A stretch of 64,000 nucleotides of DNA from SIG603 sp964369215 (GCA_964369215.1 CAYJEZ010000001.1:11671-75670); one strand, 5' to 3'; shown: positions 24,016 through 32,504, counted from the first letter of the stretch. The notes: generated by a model not told the origin, from the letters alone. Program-made: numbers and translations.

Positions 24016-24351
24016 TTATTCTTTTTCCTTCACAACAAGAGTAATGTGTGAAGTTCTTTTTAAGATTCTGAAGGCTCTACCTTGAGCTCTTGGACGAATT
24101 CTTTTAAGAATAGGTCCTGGGCAAACAAAGCATTCAGCTACATACAGATTACTTGTATCCATATTATAGTTGTTTTCTGCGTTAGCAACCGCACTCTTCA
24201 GTAGCTTTTGCAAATCTTCGCAGGCAGCCTTAGGGGTGTGTTTTAAAATACCCATAGCCAAATCAACAGGCTTATTTCTAATAAGGTCAAGTACTATCTC
24301 AACCTTTCTAGGAGAAATTCGGGTATATTTTAGTATTGCTTTTGCTTCCAT
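24016..24351 (-). CDS. rplV: Ribosomal protein L22
   Basis: 111 residues; AILKYTRISPRKVEIVLDLIRNKPV at the start and RPRAQGRAFRILKRTSHITLVV at the end, the hairpin that lines the exit tunnel where macrolide-resistance changes arise in other species. Located between rpsS and rpsC. Confidence 0.98.
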   Translation of the reverse strand: MEAKAILKYTRISPRKVEIVLDLIRNKPVDLAMGILKHTPKAACEDLQKLLKSAVANAENNYNMDTSNLYVAECFVCPGPILKRIRPRAQGRAFRILKRTSHITLVVKEKE

Positions 24352-24374
24352 AGTATAAATACCTTTCCTTTCTC

Positions 24375-24647
24375 TTATCTACTAGTTTTGCCACCGGAGT
24401 GACCTTTGAATGTTCTTGTAGGAGCAAACTCGCCTAACTTGTGGCCTACCATATCCTCAGTAACGTATACTGGAACATGTTTGCGTCCGTCATGAACAGC
24501 TATTGTATGGCCTACAAAATCAGGGAATATCATAGATGCTCTGCTCCATGTTTTGATTATCTTTTTCTCGCCTGCTTCGTTCATAGCTTGAACTCTTTTA
24601 AGCAAAACAGGCTGAATAAAAGGTCCTTTTTTTAAGCTTCTGCCCAT
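24375..24647 (-). CDS. rpsS: Ribosomal protein S19
   Basis: 90 residues: GRSLKKGPFIQPVLLKRV, WSRASMIFPDFVGHTIAVHDGRKHVPVYVTEDMVGHKLGEFAPTRTFKGH. It forms a complex with S13 in the head of the 30S subunit. Follows rplB by 19 nt. Confidence 0.98.
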   Translation of the reverse strand: MGRSLKKGPFIQPVLLKRVQAMNEAGEKKIIKTWSRASMIFPDFVGHTIAVHDGRKHVPVYVTEDMVGHKLGEFAPTRTFKGHSGGKTSR

Positions 24648-24666
24648 ATCTGTTAGCTCCTTTCAA

Positions 24667-25497
24667 TTATTTCGCATTTCTGCGTCTTACAATAAATTTG
24701 TCACTTGCCTTATGCTTGTTACGAGTTTTAAGACCAAGTGCAGGTTTACCCCAAGGAGTTACAGGGCCTGAACGACCGATAGGTGATTTACCCTCACCAC
24801 CACCGTGTGGATGGTCATTAGGGTTCATAACAGAACCTCTAACTGTAGGTCTAATACCTAAGTGTCTTTTTCTACCCGCTTTACCTATTTTAACGTTCTC
24901 ATGGTCTATGTTACTAACTTGACCGATAGTAGCCATACACTTCTCAGAAACGTTTCTAAGCTCGCCTGATGGAAGTCTTAGAAGAGCCATTCCATTCTCT
25001 TTAGCCATAAGCTGTGCCATAATACCAGCAGCTCTAGCAATTTGAGCACCCTTGCCCGGATATAGCTCGATGTTGTGTACGAATGTACCAACAGGGATAT
25101 TTTTAAATTGTAATGCATTACCTGGTTTAATATCAGCCTCTGCGCCTGAGCTTACTTTGTCTCCAGCTTTTAGGCCGTGTGGTGCTGTGATATAGCTTTT
25201 AGCTCCATCTTCATACCTGATTAAAGCGATAAATGCTGAACGGTTTGGATCGTACTCTATACCAATTACAGTAGCCTCTCCGCCTTTTTGACGTTTAAAG
25301 TCTATAATTCTGTATTTTTTACGGTTACCGCCGCCTCTATGACGAACAGTAATTCTTCCGTAGCTGTTTCTACCTGAATTTTTCTTTAAAGGGGCTAGAA
25401 GACTTTTTTCTGGTCCAGTTTTTGAAAGACCTGAATAATCTGTAACCGACATGTTACGTCTACCGTTTGTCGTCGGTTTGTATACTTTAATTGCCAC
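24667..25497 (-). CDS. rplB: Ribosomal protein L2
   Basis: 276 residues, the standard L2 length when the GTG at 25497 is used (MAIKVYKPTTNGRRNMSV); AAGGAG lies 10 nt before it, and the GTG nine nt further upstream is too close to that site. The peptidyl-transferase-adjacent GGGEGKSPIGR and the C-terminal KPALGLKTRNKHKASDKFIVRRR are intact. L2 is needed for subunit joining. Confidence 0.97.
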   Translation of the reverse strand: MAIKVYKPTTNGRRNMSVTDYSGLSKTGPEKSLLAPLKKNSGRNSYGRITVRHRGGGNRKKYRIIDFKRQKGGEATVIGIEYDPNRSAFIALIRYEDGAKSYITAPHGLKAGDKVSSGAEADIKPGNALQFKNIPVGTFVHNIELYPGKGAQIARAAGIMAQLMAKENGMALLRLPSGELRNVSEKCMATIGQVSNIDHENVKIGKAGRKRHLGIRPTVRGSVMNPNDHPHGGGEGKSPIGRSGPVTPWGKPALGLKTRNKHKASDKFIVRRRNAK

Positions 25498-25659
25498 TTT
25501 ATTCACTCTCCTTATTTAAGCTTTGCGGGGTTTGGCTCTCCCCATTCCTGCTCTCTTATTAGAGAAAAACTACTAATTTCATTTTACTTCTCTAAAAGAT
25601 CGCCTAGTTTGTATTTATCCAAATACAGGTGTCGTTTAAGGACTTATAGGTTTATTAAA

Positions 25660-25950
25660 TTAAATCATTGAGTCAAAGAACTCAATTGTTTTGCTATCAG
25701 CATTTAATGTAACAATAGCTTTTTTCCAGCTTCTTGTATAACCTTGTGTACGTCCTTGACGACGAAGGTGACCTCTAACATGAAGAGTGTTTACCTTGTC
25801 TACCTTAACACCAAAAAGTTCTTCAACAGCTCTTTTGATGTCTATTTTAGTTGCTGATTTAGCAACCTCAAAGGTGTATTTTTTAATTTGTACGCCGTCC
25901 ATTGTTTTCTCTGTAATAATTGGACGTACAATAATCTCTTGTGCTGTCAT
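25660..25950 (-). CDS. rplW: Ribosomal protein L23
   Basis: 96 residues: QEIIVRPIITEKTMDG, YTFEVAKSATKIDIKRAVEELFGVKVDKVNTLHVRG. It docks trigger factor and SRP at the exit tunnel. Its ATG overlaps the rplD stop by one nucleotide. The 162-nt spacer to rplB holds two small hairpins (TCTCT-TATT-AGAGA and GTATTT-ATCC-AAATAC) without T-runs. Confidence 0.98.
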   Translation of the reverse strand: MTAQEIIVRPIITEKTMDGVQIKKYTFEVAKSATKIDIKRAVEELFGVKVDKVNTLHVRGHLRRQGRTQGYTRSWKKAIVTLNADSKTIEFFDSMI

Positions 25951-26573
25951 TATGCATACACCTCCTGAATTTTCTCTACTGCACCCTCAAGCATGATGAA
26001 TTTATCAGCATTTAAGATGTCGTATACGTTTAGTGTATTTACTTGAGCTGTTTTAACTCCTGGAATATTATTAGCTGATGCGATTAGCTTCTCGTCTACG
26101 CTAGGCAGAACTATTAAAGCTTTTTTCTCGCTACCAATATTTTTTAGGATTTCTATAACAGCCTTTGTTTTGTACTCGGTTACACCGAAGTCATCTATAA
26201 CAATAAGTTGGTTGTCTGCTAATTTGCTTGATAAAGCTGATTTCATAGCAAGTCTTTTAACTTTTTTGTTAACAGAGAAACTATAGCTTCTTGGTTTTGG
26301 TGCAAATGCCACACCACCGTGTGTCCATTGAGGTGACCTTGTAGAACCTTGTCTTGCTCTACCTGTACCTTTTTGTCTCCAAGGTTTTTTTCCTCCGCCA
26401 CGAACCTCAGCTCTTGTAAGTGCTGATTGTGTGCCTTGGCGCTGATTAGCTAGAAAGCTTCTTACCATGATGTGCATAGCTGCCATATTTGGCTCTATAC
26501 CGAATATTTCGTTAGATAAATCAATTTTAGAAACCTCTTTACCTTTTGCATTTAGTACTGCAACTGCTGGCAT
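25950..26573 (-). CDS. rplD: Ribosomal protein L4
   Basis: 207 residues. The tunnel-lining loop is visible as RQGTQSALTRAEVRGGGKKPWRQKGTGRARQGSTRSPQW. In E. coli L4 also represses its own operon by causing termination in the S10 leader; here the S10 leader does contain a terminator, but I cannot show L4 binding. Confidence 0.98.
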   Translation of the reverse strand: MPAVAVLNAKGKEVSKIDLSNEIFGIEPNMAAMHIMVRSFLANQRQGTQSALTRAEVRGGGKKPWRQKGTGRARQGSTRSPQWTHGGVAFAPKPRSYSFSVNKKVKRLAMKSALSSKLADNQLIVIDDFGVTEYKTKAVIEILKNIGSEKKALIVLPSVDEKLIASANNIPGVKTAQVNTLNVYDILNADKFIMLEGAVEKIQEVYA

Positions 26574-26590
26574 TATAATTCCTCCTTCCC

Positions 26591-27223
26591 TTAACCTTTA
26601 ATGTTGTTGCGAATTATTACCGTTCCGCCGTTAGGACCGGGAATAGCGCCTTTAACAGCGATTAAGTTGTTCTCTATGTCAACTTTAACAACTGTTAGAT
26701 TTTGAATAGTAACTCTCTCAGCACCTAAGTGACCAGCCATTTTAAGTCCTTTAAAAACTCTTGATGGGTTAGAGTTAGCACCACTTGAACCACCGTGACG
26801 ATGAACAGGGCCTGTACCGTGAGACTCTTTTAGTCTTGAGAAGTTCCAACGTTTAATAACGCCTGAGTAACCTTTACCTTTACTTGTACCGATTACGTCA
26901 ATTTTCTCGCCTTCTTCAAAAATCTCTGCTTTAATAAGCTCTCCTACATTGTAAGCGCTTATGTCTTCCAATCTGAACTCTTTTAGAATTCTTTTTGGAG
27001 CGATGTCGTTTTTCTTAAAGTGTCCCATAAGAGGTTTTGTAACTCTTAAAGGTTTTTGGTTTTCAAAACCAACTTGAAGTGCTTCGTAGCCGTCGTTCTC
27101 GATTGTTTTAATTTGTGTAATAACACAAGGGCCTGCCTCTACAACCGTTACAGGAACTACTTTGCCATTCTCATTGAAGATTTGTGTCATACCAATCTTT
27201 TTACCAATGATTGCTTTTTTCAT
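26591..27223 (-). CDS. rplC: Ribosomal protein L3
   Basis: 210 residues: KKAIIGKKIGMTQIFNENGKVVPVTVVEAG at the start, and the signature FSRLKESHGTGPVHRHGGSSGANSNPSRVFKGLKMAGHLG. L3 helps start 50S assembly. It follows rpsJ by 89 nt. Confidence 0.98.
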   Translation of the reverse strand: MKKAIIGKKIGMTQIFNENGKVVPVTVVEAGPCVITQIKTIENDGYEALQVGFENQKPLRVTKPLMGHFKKNDIAPKRILKEFRLEDISAYNVGELIKAEIFEEGEKIDVIGTSKGKGYSGVIKRWNFSRLKESHGTGPVHRHGGSSGANSNPSRVFKGLKMAGHLGAERVTIQNLTVVKVDIENNLIAVKGAIPGPNGGTVIIRNNIKG

Positions 27224-27312
27224 CTTAGAGCATCCTTTCTTCTTTTAGGTTATTGGTTAACAAGCTCTCACTTGCTAACGTGACCCTCCGTCTAGGTAGG
27301 TTTAAACAAAAA

Positions 27313-27624
27313 TTATAATTTAATCTCTATTTCAACGCCTGCGGGGAGCTCAAGACCCATTAATGCTTCAACAGTTTTGTTGCTAGGTCTTAATACATCG
27401 ATAAGTCTTTTGTGTGTTCTCATCTCAAATTGCTCACGGCTGTCTTTGTATTTATGCACAGCACGTAAAACTGTTATAATTTGTTTCTCGGTTGGTAGCG
27501 GTACAGGGCCTGAAACTCTTGCTCCTGTTTTCTTTGCTGTTAAAACAATTTTCGCCGCTGAAGTATCAACCAATTGATGATCGTACCCTTTAATTCTTAT
27601 CCTGATTTTTTCTTTGACTGCCAC
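27313..27624 (-). CDS. rpsJ: Ribosomal protein S10 (NusE)
   Basis: 103 residues from a GTG start with AAGGAGG 8 nt upstream: VKEKIRIRIKGYDHQLVD, GPVPLPTEKQIITVLRAVHKYKDSREQFEMRTHKRLIDV. First gene of the superoperon. Besides its role in the 30S head, S10 binds NusB and NusG (nusG is at 49977) in transcription antitermination. No tuf gene precedes it. Confidence 0.98.
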   Translation of the reverse strand: MAVKEKIRIRIKGYDHQLVDTSAAKIVLTAKKTGARVSGPVPLPTEKQIITVLRAVHKYKDSREQFEMRTHKRLIDVLRPSNKTVEALMGLELPAGVEIEIKL

Positions 27625-27975
27625 TAAAATCGCCTCCTTAAAAATATAGTAGTTGGCGGGCTGGAGTTTTGTGCTAATGCTAATAGTTTAATGCAAATTA
27701 AGTTCAATATACCCTACCGGGTGTTCGCACTTTTTTGCATATAAAAACGGATATCGCTATTAAGCGAAATCCGGGTAAACTCACAATTGAATACAACTTA
27801 TTAATAATCGGCCTGCAAGCACAAATTGCCTACGGTTCCTAAGCTTTAAGCTAATACAAAAAGCTCTTAAAATTTGTTATATCTTTCGCCCGGTTTAAAA
27901 TCGGACATACTCTGCGGAAAAACCAACTTTACGTTGCAACCTCCCGCTTCATCGCATATCTGTCGCAGTCACGCT
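27625..27975 (-). promoter_or_regulatory. S10 operon 5' leader, about 350 nt
   Basis: Region between the promoter at 27981-28009 and rpsJ. The first about 130 nt (27975 down to about 27850) are much more GC-rich than the surroundings (GCGACAG, GAAGCGGGAGGTTGC, TTTTTCCGCAGAGTATGTCCG, AAACCGGGCG) and contain no ORF, which suggests a folded RNA. An intrinsic terminator follows at 27743-27773, then about 120 nt to the rpsJ start. CCGGG (upstream) can pair with CCCGG at the foot of the terminator, a possible alternative fold. Confidence 0.65.
27743..27773 (-). terminator. Attenuator-type terminator inside the S10 leader
   Basis: Minus strand: CGGATTTCGCT-TAAT-AGCGATATCCG, 10 pairs and one T-T mismatch, then TTTTT. 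It lies between the promoter and the first gene, so readthrough must be controlled for ribosomal protein expression. Confidence 0.7.
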
Positions 27976-27980
27976 CAAGT

Positions 27981-28009
27981 ATAATACCATAGTAATATAT
28001 AAATTGCAA
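27981..28009 (-). promoter_or_regulatory. S10 superoperon promoter
   Basis: On the minus strand TTGCAA (28009-28004), 17-bp spacer, TATTAT (27986-27981). Transcription would start near 27974. Best match upstream of rpsJ. Confidence 0.7.
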
Positions 28010-28369
28010 TAGTAAATATAAAAAAAAGGTAAAAAAACTTAAAATTCGCAATATGCTGTGCATTCGTTAATTTTATTTCTATTTATTGTATAAATTGCCT
28101 TATCGTTAGCGTCTAACTCAACTACTTACAATAAAACTAAATACTTACAACAATATTAACGCTTTAAGACCCTATTATTATACTTCTTTCTATTTATATA
28201 GTCAAGCTTGCTTAATTATTAAATATGTAAAGGGCTGTCGCATTAAAGGTATAATCAACAAGCCTACATTTTAGCAAGAACAAACCCCCTTGCTCTACAC
28301 CAAAAATGCGCATATCGCTATGATAACCTCAATGCTACAACCCCTATTTTGCTACATACTAAATTTTAT
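28010..28369. other. AT-rich intergenic stretch upstream of the S10 promoter
   Basis: No ORF with a ribosome site was found. It holds AGCAAG-N10-CTTGCT (28273-28294), a weak stem downstream of the next minus-strand gene and without a T-run. The rest is plain AT-rich DNA, as often found upstream of strong ribosomal promoters. Confidence 0.4.
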
Positions 28370-28573
28370 TTACTGCTTAAGCTTTTGCCTTCTAATAAAC
28401 TCATCCATATCTTCCTCAGAATTTATTTTATTTTTATTCGCCTCAATACTCTCTTTCACTTCATCAGGCAAATACCTAAACTGCTCATAACCTTTGTTAA
28501 TAACTATTGGAAGTGCGTAGTTATTGTTTTGGTAACCAGGAGCACTGCTGTTAAATAAATTAAACATAAACAA
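28370..28573 (-). CDS. Small hypothetical protein, 67 residues
   Basis: Not a family I can name. GAGGGTGG lies 6 nt before the ATG, and the protein has non-repetitive, soluble composition: a hydrophobic/aromatic N-terminal part (FNLFNSSAPGYQNNNYALP) and a charged helical C-terminal part (LPDEVKESIEANKNKI, DEFIRRQKLKQ). The C-terminus is lysine-rich. It lies alone, behind the large inverted repeat at 28591-28648. Confidence 0.65.
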   Translation of the reverse strand: MFMFNLFNSSAPGYQNNNYALPIVINKGYEQFRYLPDEVKESIEANKNKINSEEDMDEFIRRQKLKQ

Positions 28574-28590
28574 CCACCCTCATTAAAATC

Positions 28591-28648
28591 ATAGAGACAA
28601 AACAAACAATAAAAATAAGTCATTTCTAAGTTTAAGTTTTGTCTCTAT
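28591..28648. repeat. Large 13-bp inverted repeat upstream of the 67-residue gene
   Basis: ATAGAGACAAAAC (28591-28603) and its exact complement (28636-28648), 32 nt apart. It sits 18 nt upstream of the small minus-strand gene. As RNA it would form a 13-bp stem; as DNA it could be a spaced operator. The plus strand continues TTATTTTT, but no plus-strand gene needs a terminator here. Confidence 0.55.
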
Positions 28649-28685
28649 TATTTTTACCTGTGGGTATTAATTTAATTCAATTCAA

Positions 28686-28718
28686 TTTATTCCAACAGTT
28701 TTCATTTCTTGGAATAAA
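28686..28718 (-). other. Hairpin after the DUF4364 gene
   Basis: TTTATTCCAA and TTGGAATAAA, 10-bp stem with a 13-nt loop, 6 nt past the stop of the DUF4364 gene on the minus strand. No T-run follows, so a weak terminator or stabiliser. Confidence 0.4.
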
Positions 28719-28723
28719 CATAC

Positions 28724-29311
28724 TTAGTCAAAATCCAATTCATTGTAAAAAGTTTTTAACAGTTCTTTTTCGCCTGTTATAGCACTAAGCAGTAACTTAT
28801 AATATGTTTCTGGTCTTTTATGAAAATTTTTCTTTACAAGCAACGCTTGTTCTTTATTTGGAACATGTAACGAAAAACTCATTAAATCAAACTCTCCGCC
28901 TGAAATATGGCAAGTTACGTTATAACCATAAAAACTTTTTGATATTTCTACTTGATTTTCTCTTTCAATTTTTTCTTTTGCTATTAATTCAACTGCATAT
29001 TTTAGCGCTTTTTCTTTTACAGTAAATGGTAAGTGCTTTTCTAAATCTCTTGATATTCCTTTTCCAGTGTCTGAAATAATCAGCTTCTCAACCTCTTGGT
29101 CAACAATATGTCCGTCTTTTACAAGGTTTTGTATGGCAGCCGTGGCCTCAAAATAATTGGCCAAGCCATTTTCGCTTAAAACTTCTGCAATGTCTTTTGA
29201 AGACAATGGCGCGTCTACGTGGCTTAACACATAGCATACTAAAATTTTAATATCAGTTCTGTTAACAAGTCCTCCCGGAGCAACACCTGCTGTCAATGCG
29301 TCATCAATCAT
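28724..29311 (-). CDS. DUF4364 family protein
   Basis: 195 residues. N-terminal winged-helix-like part NRTDIKILVCYVLSHVDAPLSSKDIAEVLSENGLANYFEATAAIQNLVKDGHI; C-terminal part VTCHISGGEFDLMSFSLHVPNKEQALLVKKNFHKRPETYYKLLL. This matches DUF4364, a Clostridia protein of unknown function that looks like a small DNA-binding regulator. Start ATG at 29311 has AAGGAGG 7 nt upstream; an ATG 30 nt further up lies before that site. No ligand or target can be inferred. Confidence 0.8.
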   Translation of the reverse strand: MIDDALTAGVAPGGLVNRTDIKILVCYVLSHVDAPLSSKDIAEVLSENGLANYFEATAAIQNLVKDGHIVDQEVEKLIISDTGKGISRDLEKHLPFTVKEKALKYAVELIAKEKIERENQVEISKSFYGYNVTCHISGGEFDLMSFSLHVPNKEQALLVKKNFHKRPETYYKLLLSAITGEKELLKTFYNELDFD

Positions 29312-29359
29312 TTTAAAACCTCCTTGTACTAATTTAGTCATTATTAAGTTTAAATAATA

Positions 29360-29414
29360 AAGCTATTTTTTCTTTTTCCTTCATGCCTTAGAGTTGAAAG
29401 AAAAAAGAAATATA
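29360..29414. repeat. Short fold-back element, copy A
   Basis: AAGCTATTTTTTCTTTTTCCTT.. CCTTAG.. AAAGAAAAAAGAAATATA. It resembles the element at 39950-40037: an identical 16-mer AGAAAAAAGAAATATA at the right end, similar T-rich left end and a central CCTTAG. Ends are mutually complementary (TTTTTTCTTT / AAAGAAAAAA). Confidence 0.35.
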
Positions 29415-29512
29415 TAGATTATTTTCATACTACTTAATAATATCTTAATTTAACCATATTATACCACAAAAATTTGTATTTTCATAGGAGTATAAGAAAT
29501 TTTACATTTTGC

Positions 29513-30328
29513 TTACTTTTTTATAGCGCTTACCACCCTGTCAAAACCATTGATATCTTTAAGCACTTTGATATGAGAATAATTTTTGTTTATTAGCAAT
29601 TCACAAACACCTTGCGCTTGCTCTTCTCCTATTTCAAACGCAATAAACCCACCTATTTTTAAGCTATGGTGCCAGCAGTTAATGATATGCCTATAAAAGT
29701 CATACCCATCTACTCCTCCATCTAAAGCGGTATGAGGTTCCTTCTGAACCTCTTTTTGTAAAGAGCTTATCTCACTACTTATTATATATGGAGGGTTGGA
29801 CACAATAAAATCTAAATCTCTAAATTGTTGGTGACTTTCAAAAACGTCACCTTTATAAACCTTTACTCTATTACACCCGTACTTCATACTATTTATATTA
29901 AGGCATTTTAAAGGTATTCTATATAGCTCTAGCGCATAAACAAAGGCACTAGGGCAATTTTTAACAATAGACAAAGCAACTGCTCCAGTACCTGAGCAAA
30001 GATCTACCCCTTTTAATTTCTTATCTTTTATAAACCGAGCGCTCTCTTGTGTTAACACTAAAGTATCTTCTCTTGGAATAAGCACGCCGTCCTCTAAATA
30101 CAGCTCCATACCGTCAAACTCCCAATGACCCAGTATATATTGTAATGGCTCGCCAAGTTTTCGTCTTTCAACTGCATTTAAAAACTTTTCACAATCATTT
30201 ATTTCTTTATCAGGGTAAGAAATAATTTGCCCACGACCAAAGCCCAAAAACTCTTCACAGAGAATTTGGGCTTCACCACTGTCTATTAACTCGTTTTTCG
30301 CTATATTGTAAAGCTCTTTAAGCTTCAT
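29513..30328 (-). CDS. prmC: Release factor glutamine methyltransferase PrmC (HemK)
   Basis: 271 residues. N-terminal helical substrate domain, then the SAM-binding VDLCSGTGAVALSIV and the catalytic NPPY in DFIVSNPPYIISSEI, which binds the glutamine of the GGQ loop of RF1/RF2. Start ATG at 30328 with AAAGGA upstream; it overlaps the end of the M28 peptidase gene by 11 nt. prfA, the usual neighbour, is not adjacent. Confidence 0.93.
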   Translation of the reverse strand: MKLKELYNIAKNELIDSGEAQILCEEFLGFGRGQIISYPDKEINDCEKFLNAVERRKLGEPLQYILGHWEFDGMELYLEDGVLIPREDTLVLTQESARFIKDKKLKGVDLCSGTGAVALSIVKNCPSAFVYALELYRIPLKCLNINSMKYGCNRVKVYKGDVFESHQQFRDLDFIVSNPPYIISSEISSLQKEVQKEPHTALDGGVDGYDFYRHIINCWHHSLKIGGFIAFEIGEEQAQGVCELLINKNYSHIKVLKDINGFDRVVSAIKK

Positions 30329-31598
30329 CTTTTTTGTCCTTTTCCTCAAGCTCTTTAAGCTCTTTTTTAAATAAATATTTGTCTACTTTCTCTTTCATTT
30401 CAGTAGGCATCTCTCTTTTTTCAGGAAAACTAACAGCATTAATAAGCAGGTCACTAACTTTAAATGTAGGTTGTAATAAAGCATCTAACCCATCTACACT
30501 CAAGTAGTCCATAACGTCGTGCCTTGTATGAATAAAGCTTGTGCCCTCTGCACCTGACCTCATTAAATTGATTGAAGGAATATCGTTGTCTGCAAAAGGT
30601 ATAGAGTCGCTTGAATAAATCTCTTGTTTTACTTCCATTGCAATACCTGTTGTATTACAGTACATCTCAATAAAAGCTGTAAGCTCTTTAGAGCCTGTAA
30701 CATGGCAGAGGTTTGAGCCCATAACAGACGCTCCTACATCAACGTTTATCATAAAAATACAATTTTTAAGGTCTGTCTCTTTAGCGTAGTGTTTACTTCC
30801 TAACAATCCAACCTCTTCCGCCCCGAACCAAGCAAATTTCAATGTTCTTAAAGGTGGGTTTTTGGTGTAGTATTTTAATAGCTCCATAATAATAACAGAG
30901 CCAGCAGCATTGTCGTACACTCCATGTGAAAACTCAGTTGAGTCAAAATGTGCACCAATACAAATAAAATCGTCTTTATACTTTGTTCCTTCAATAGTAG
31001 CTATTACATTGTGAGAGGTTTGTTTTGTACTCACCCCTTTTAGTGTAAGTTTAGCTTTAGTAGCTTTATTTTTAACTATCTCAAAAGCATCATTTACATC
31101 CATATGAATTGCCGGAAGGTTTCCAAAAGCTAATAGCGTCTCTCTAAAAGCACGTGTAAACAAGTCGTTCTCTTCTCTTGTATTAAGCATTGAACCTGAA
31201 AAAGAGACAATAGCAGCCGCACCTGACTTTAATAATTTTCTGTATGCAGCTAATCTTAAGTAACCATTAAATAATACAATTTTACCTTTAACGTCACTCA
31301 AATTTGCTTCTGTTAAATTCTCAGCATAAACAAAATCTGCAATAATTCCATCATCTTCAGTATTTTTTGCACATTTGTAGCCAGTTACTGTGTACTTTTT
31401 ATTATATGGCTCTAAAATTTCAAACTCTGCCTTGTATACTTCACCATCAGGAATTTCAAAAGGCATAAGCTCTGCATAAGTACCTACACTTTCTACTTCT
31501 CCCTTTAGTATATTTGCCGCTACAAGCTCTTCGGCAGTGCCTGCTTGTCTCACAAAATTCAGTTTATTCAGCAAATCAAATGCTTCATTTTTATTCAT
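30318..31598 (-). CDS. M28-family zinc metallopeptidase with inserted PA domain
   Basis: 426 residues, no signal peptide. Metal ligands are visible: His and Asp in GAHFDSTEFSHGVYDNAAGS, Glu-Glu in WFGAEEVGLLGS, Asp in MINVDVG, and His in SFIHTRHDVMDYL. The region 110-190 (VKGKIVLFNGYLRLAAYRKLLKSGAAAIVSFSG) is a PA-type insert. It is probably a cytoplasmic aminopeptidase of unknown specificity. The tail after residue 395 is a lysine/glutamate-rich coiled segment. prmC overlaps its 3' end. Confidence 0.88.
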   Translation of the reverse strand: MNKNEAFDLLNKLNFVRQAGTAEELVAANILKGEVESVGTYAELMPFEIPDGEVYKAEFEILEPYNKKYTVTGYKCAKNTEDDGIIADFVYAENLTEANLSDVKGKIVLFNGYLRLAAYRKLLKSGAAAIVSFSGSMLNTREENDLFTRAFRETLLAFGNLPAIHMDVNDAFEIVKNKATKAKLTLKGVSTKQTSHNVIATIEGTKYKDDFICIGAHFDSTEFSHGVYDNAAGSVIIMELLKYYTKNPPLRTLKFAWFGAEEVGLLGSKHYAKETDLKNCIFMINVDVGASVMGSNLCHVTGSKELTAFIEMYCNTTGIAMEVKQEIYSSDSIPFADNDIPSINLMRSGAEGTSFIHTRHDVMDYLSVDGLDALLQPTFKVSDLLINAVSFPEKREMPTEMKEKVDKYLFKKELKELEEKDKKDEA

Positions 31599-31629
31599 TT
31601 TGTCAATCCCTTTCGCATTAAAAAGTTAT

Positions 31630-31971
31630 TTATACATCAAAATTATTTTTATCAGATGAAAGCCTTGCGTGTGCAATAATTAACTTTGGTTTGCAAATCT
31701 TATTGCTCAGTTGTTTGCGCTCTTCATTTTTAACTCTATATACATTAAAACAAATGTATACCAATATTAAAAAAACTGCAATAAAAACTAACGCCCAAAG
31801 CAAAATACCTGCATCTATGTTGCTACTTGCTTGCTCAATAACCAAGGTTTTATTTATTGCATTAGTCACCGTAGTTTGGTTATCAGATGCATCCGTAGCA
31901 AAAACATTTATAGAAACACTAAATACAAGTATTATATATGTAATAATTTTAAGACAATATTTCTTTATCAT
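31630..31971 (-). CDS. Hypothetical membrane protein, 113 residues
   Basis: N-terminal signal-like segment (residues 5-26, ending VFATDAS), a Thr/Asn-rich outer stretch, one membrane helix (about 54-78, ILLWALVFIAVFLILVYICF) and a basic cytoplasmic tail with RKQLSNKICKPK. So one cleaved signal plus one anchor, about 25 residues outside. No family recognised. AAGGATG lies about 11 nt before the ATG. Confidence 0.6.
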   Translation of the reverse strand: MIKKYCLKIITYIILVFSVSINVFATDASDNQTTVTNAINKTLVIEQASSNIDAGILLWALVFIAVFLILVYICFNVYRVKNEERKQLSNKICKPKLIIAHARLSSDKNNFDV

Positions 31972-32102
31972 ATGTAATCAACATCCTTATTAGAAAACTG
32001 CAAACACACAGAATTATATTTTAGCTAATAAAATCAAACTTTTTGCATGTAAGCTTATTTTTATACTTATGCATAATATCAAATATATTATAAACAATTA
32101 AA

Positions 32103-32135
32103 GTGCAATGGTATAAAATTACTATACCATCGCAC
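32103..32135 (-). terminator. Hairpin terminator after the 87-residue gene
   Basis: Minus strand GTGCGATGGTATA-GTAATTT-TATACCATTGCAC, 12 pairs and one mismatch, followed by TTTAATTGTTT. Located 28-60 nt past the stop at 32163. Confidence 0.65.
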
Positions 32136-32162
32136 CTATTGTATCATAGTTGTATAATAAAA

Positions 32163-32426
32163 TCAAATAATTTCTAACATTTTTTTAAAGCTATTTACAA
32201 AATCAGTTATTTCATAAGTTAGATCAAGTCCAAAACTGTTTATAGTTAAATATTCGCTTTCTCCTTTTGTCCACATTGTGAAAGGTGGACTTGTGTCTCC
32301 CGAAGTGATAAATCTACAATTATAGTCTGTTTCTATCATAGCAGCTAGTGAAAACACCATTACTAATGTAATGATAAAACTGCTAAAAAAAATATGCTTG
32401 TTTTTTCTATGCTTTTTACGTCTCAT
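32163..32426 (-). CDS. Hypothetical membrane-anchored protein, 87 residues
   Basis: Basic N-terminus (RRKKHRKNKH), one membrane helix at about residues 12-32, then an outside domain of about 55 residues (YNCRFITSGDTSPPFTMWTKGESEYLTINSFGLDLTYEITDFVNS). Ribosome site AAAGGA, 9-10 nt spacing. It follows spoIIP by 78 nt and may be co-transcribed with it. No family recognised. Confidence 0.6.
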   Translation of the reverse strand: MRRKKHRKNKHIFFSSFIITLVMVFSLAAMIETDYNCRFITSGDTSPPFTMWTKGESEYLTINSFGLDLTYEITDFVNSFKKMLEII

Positions 32427-32504
32427 TAGTTTATTTTCCTTTATAATGTCACTATTACCACAATATTATATAATATATAAATATATAAAAAATGCAAAAA
32501 TACT

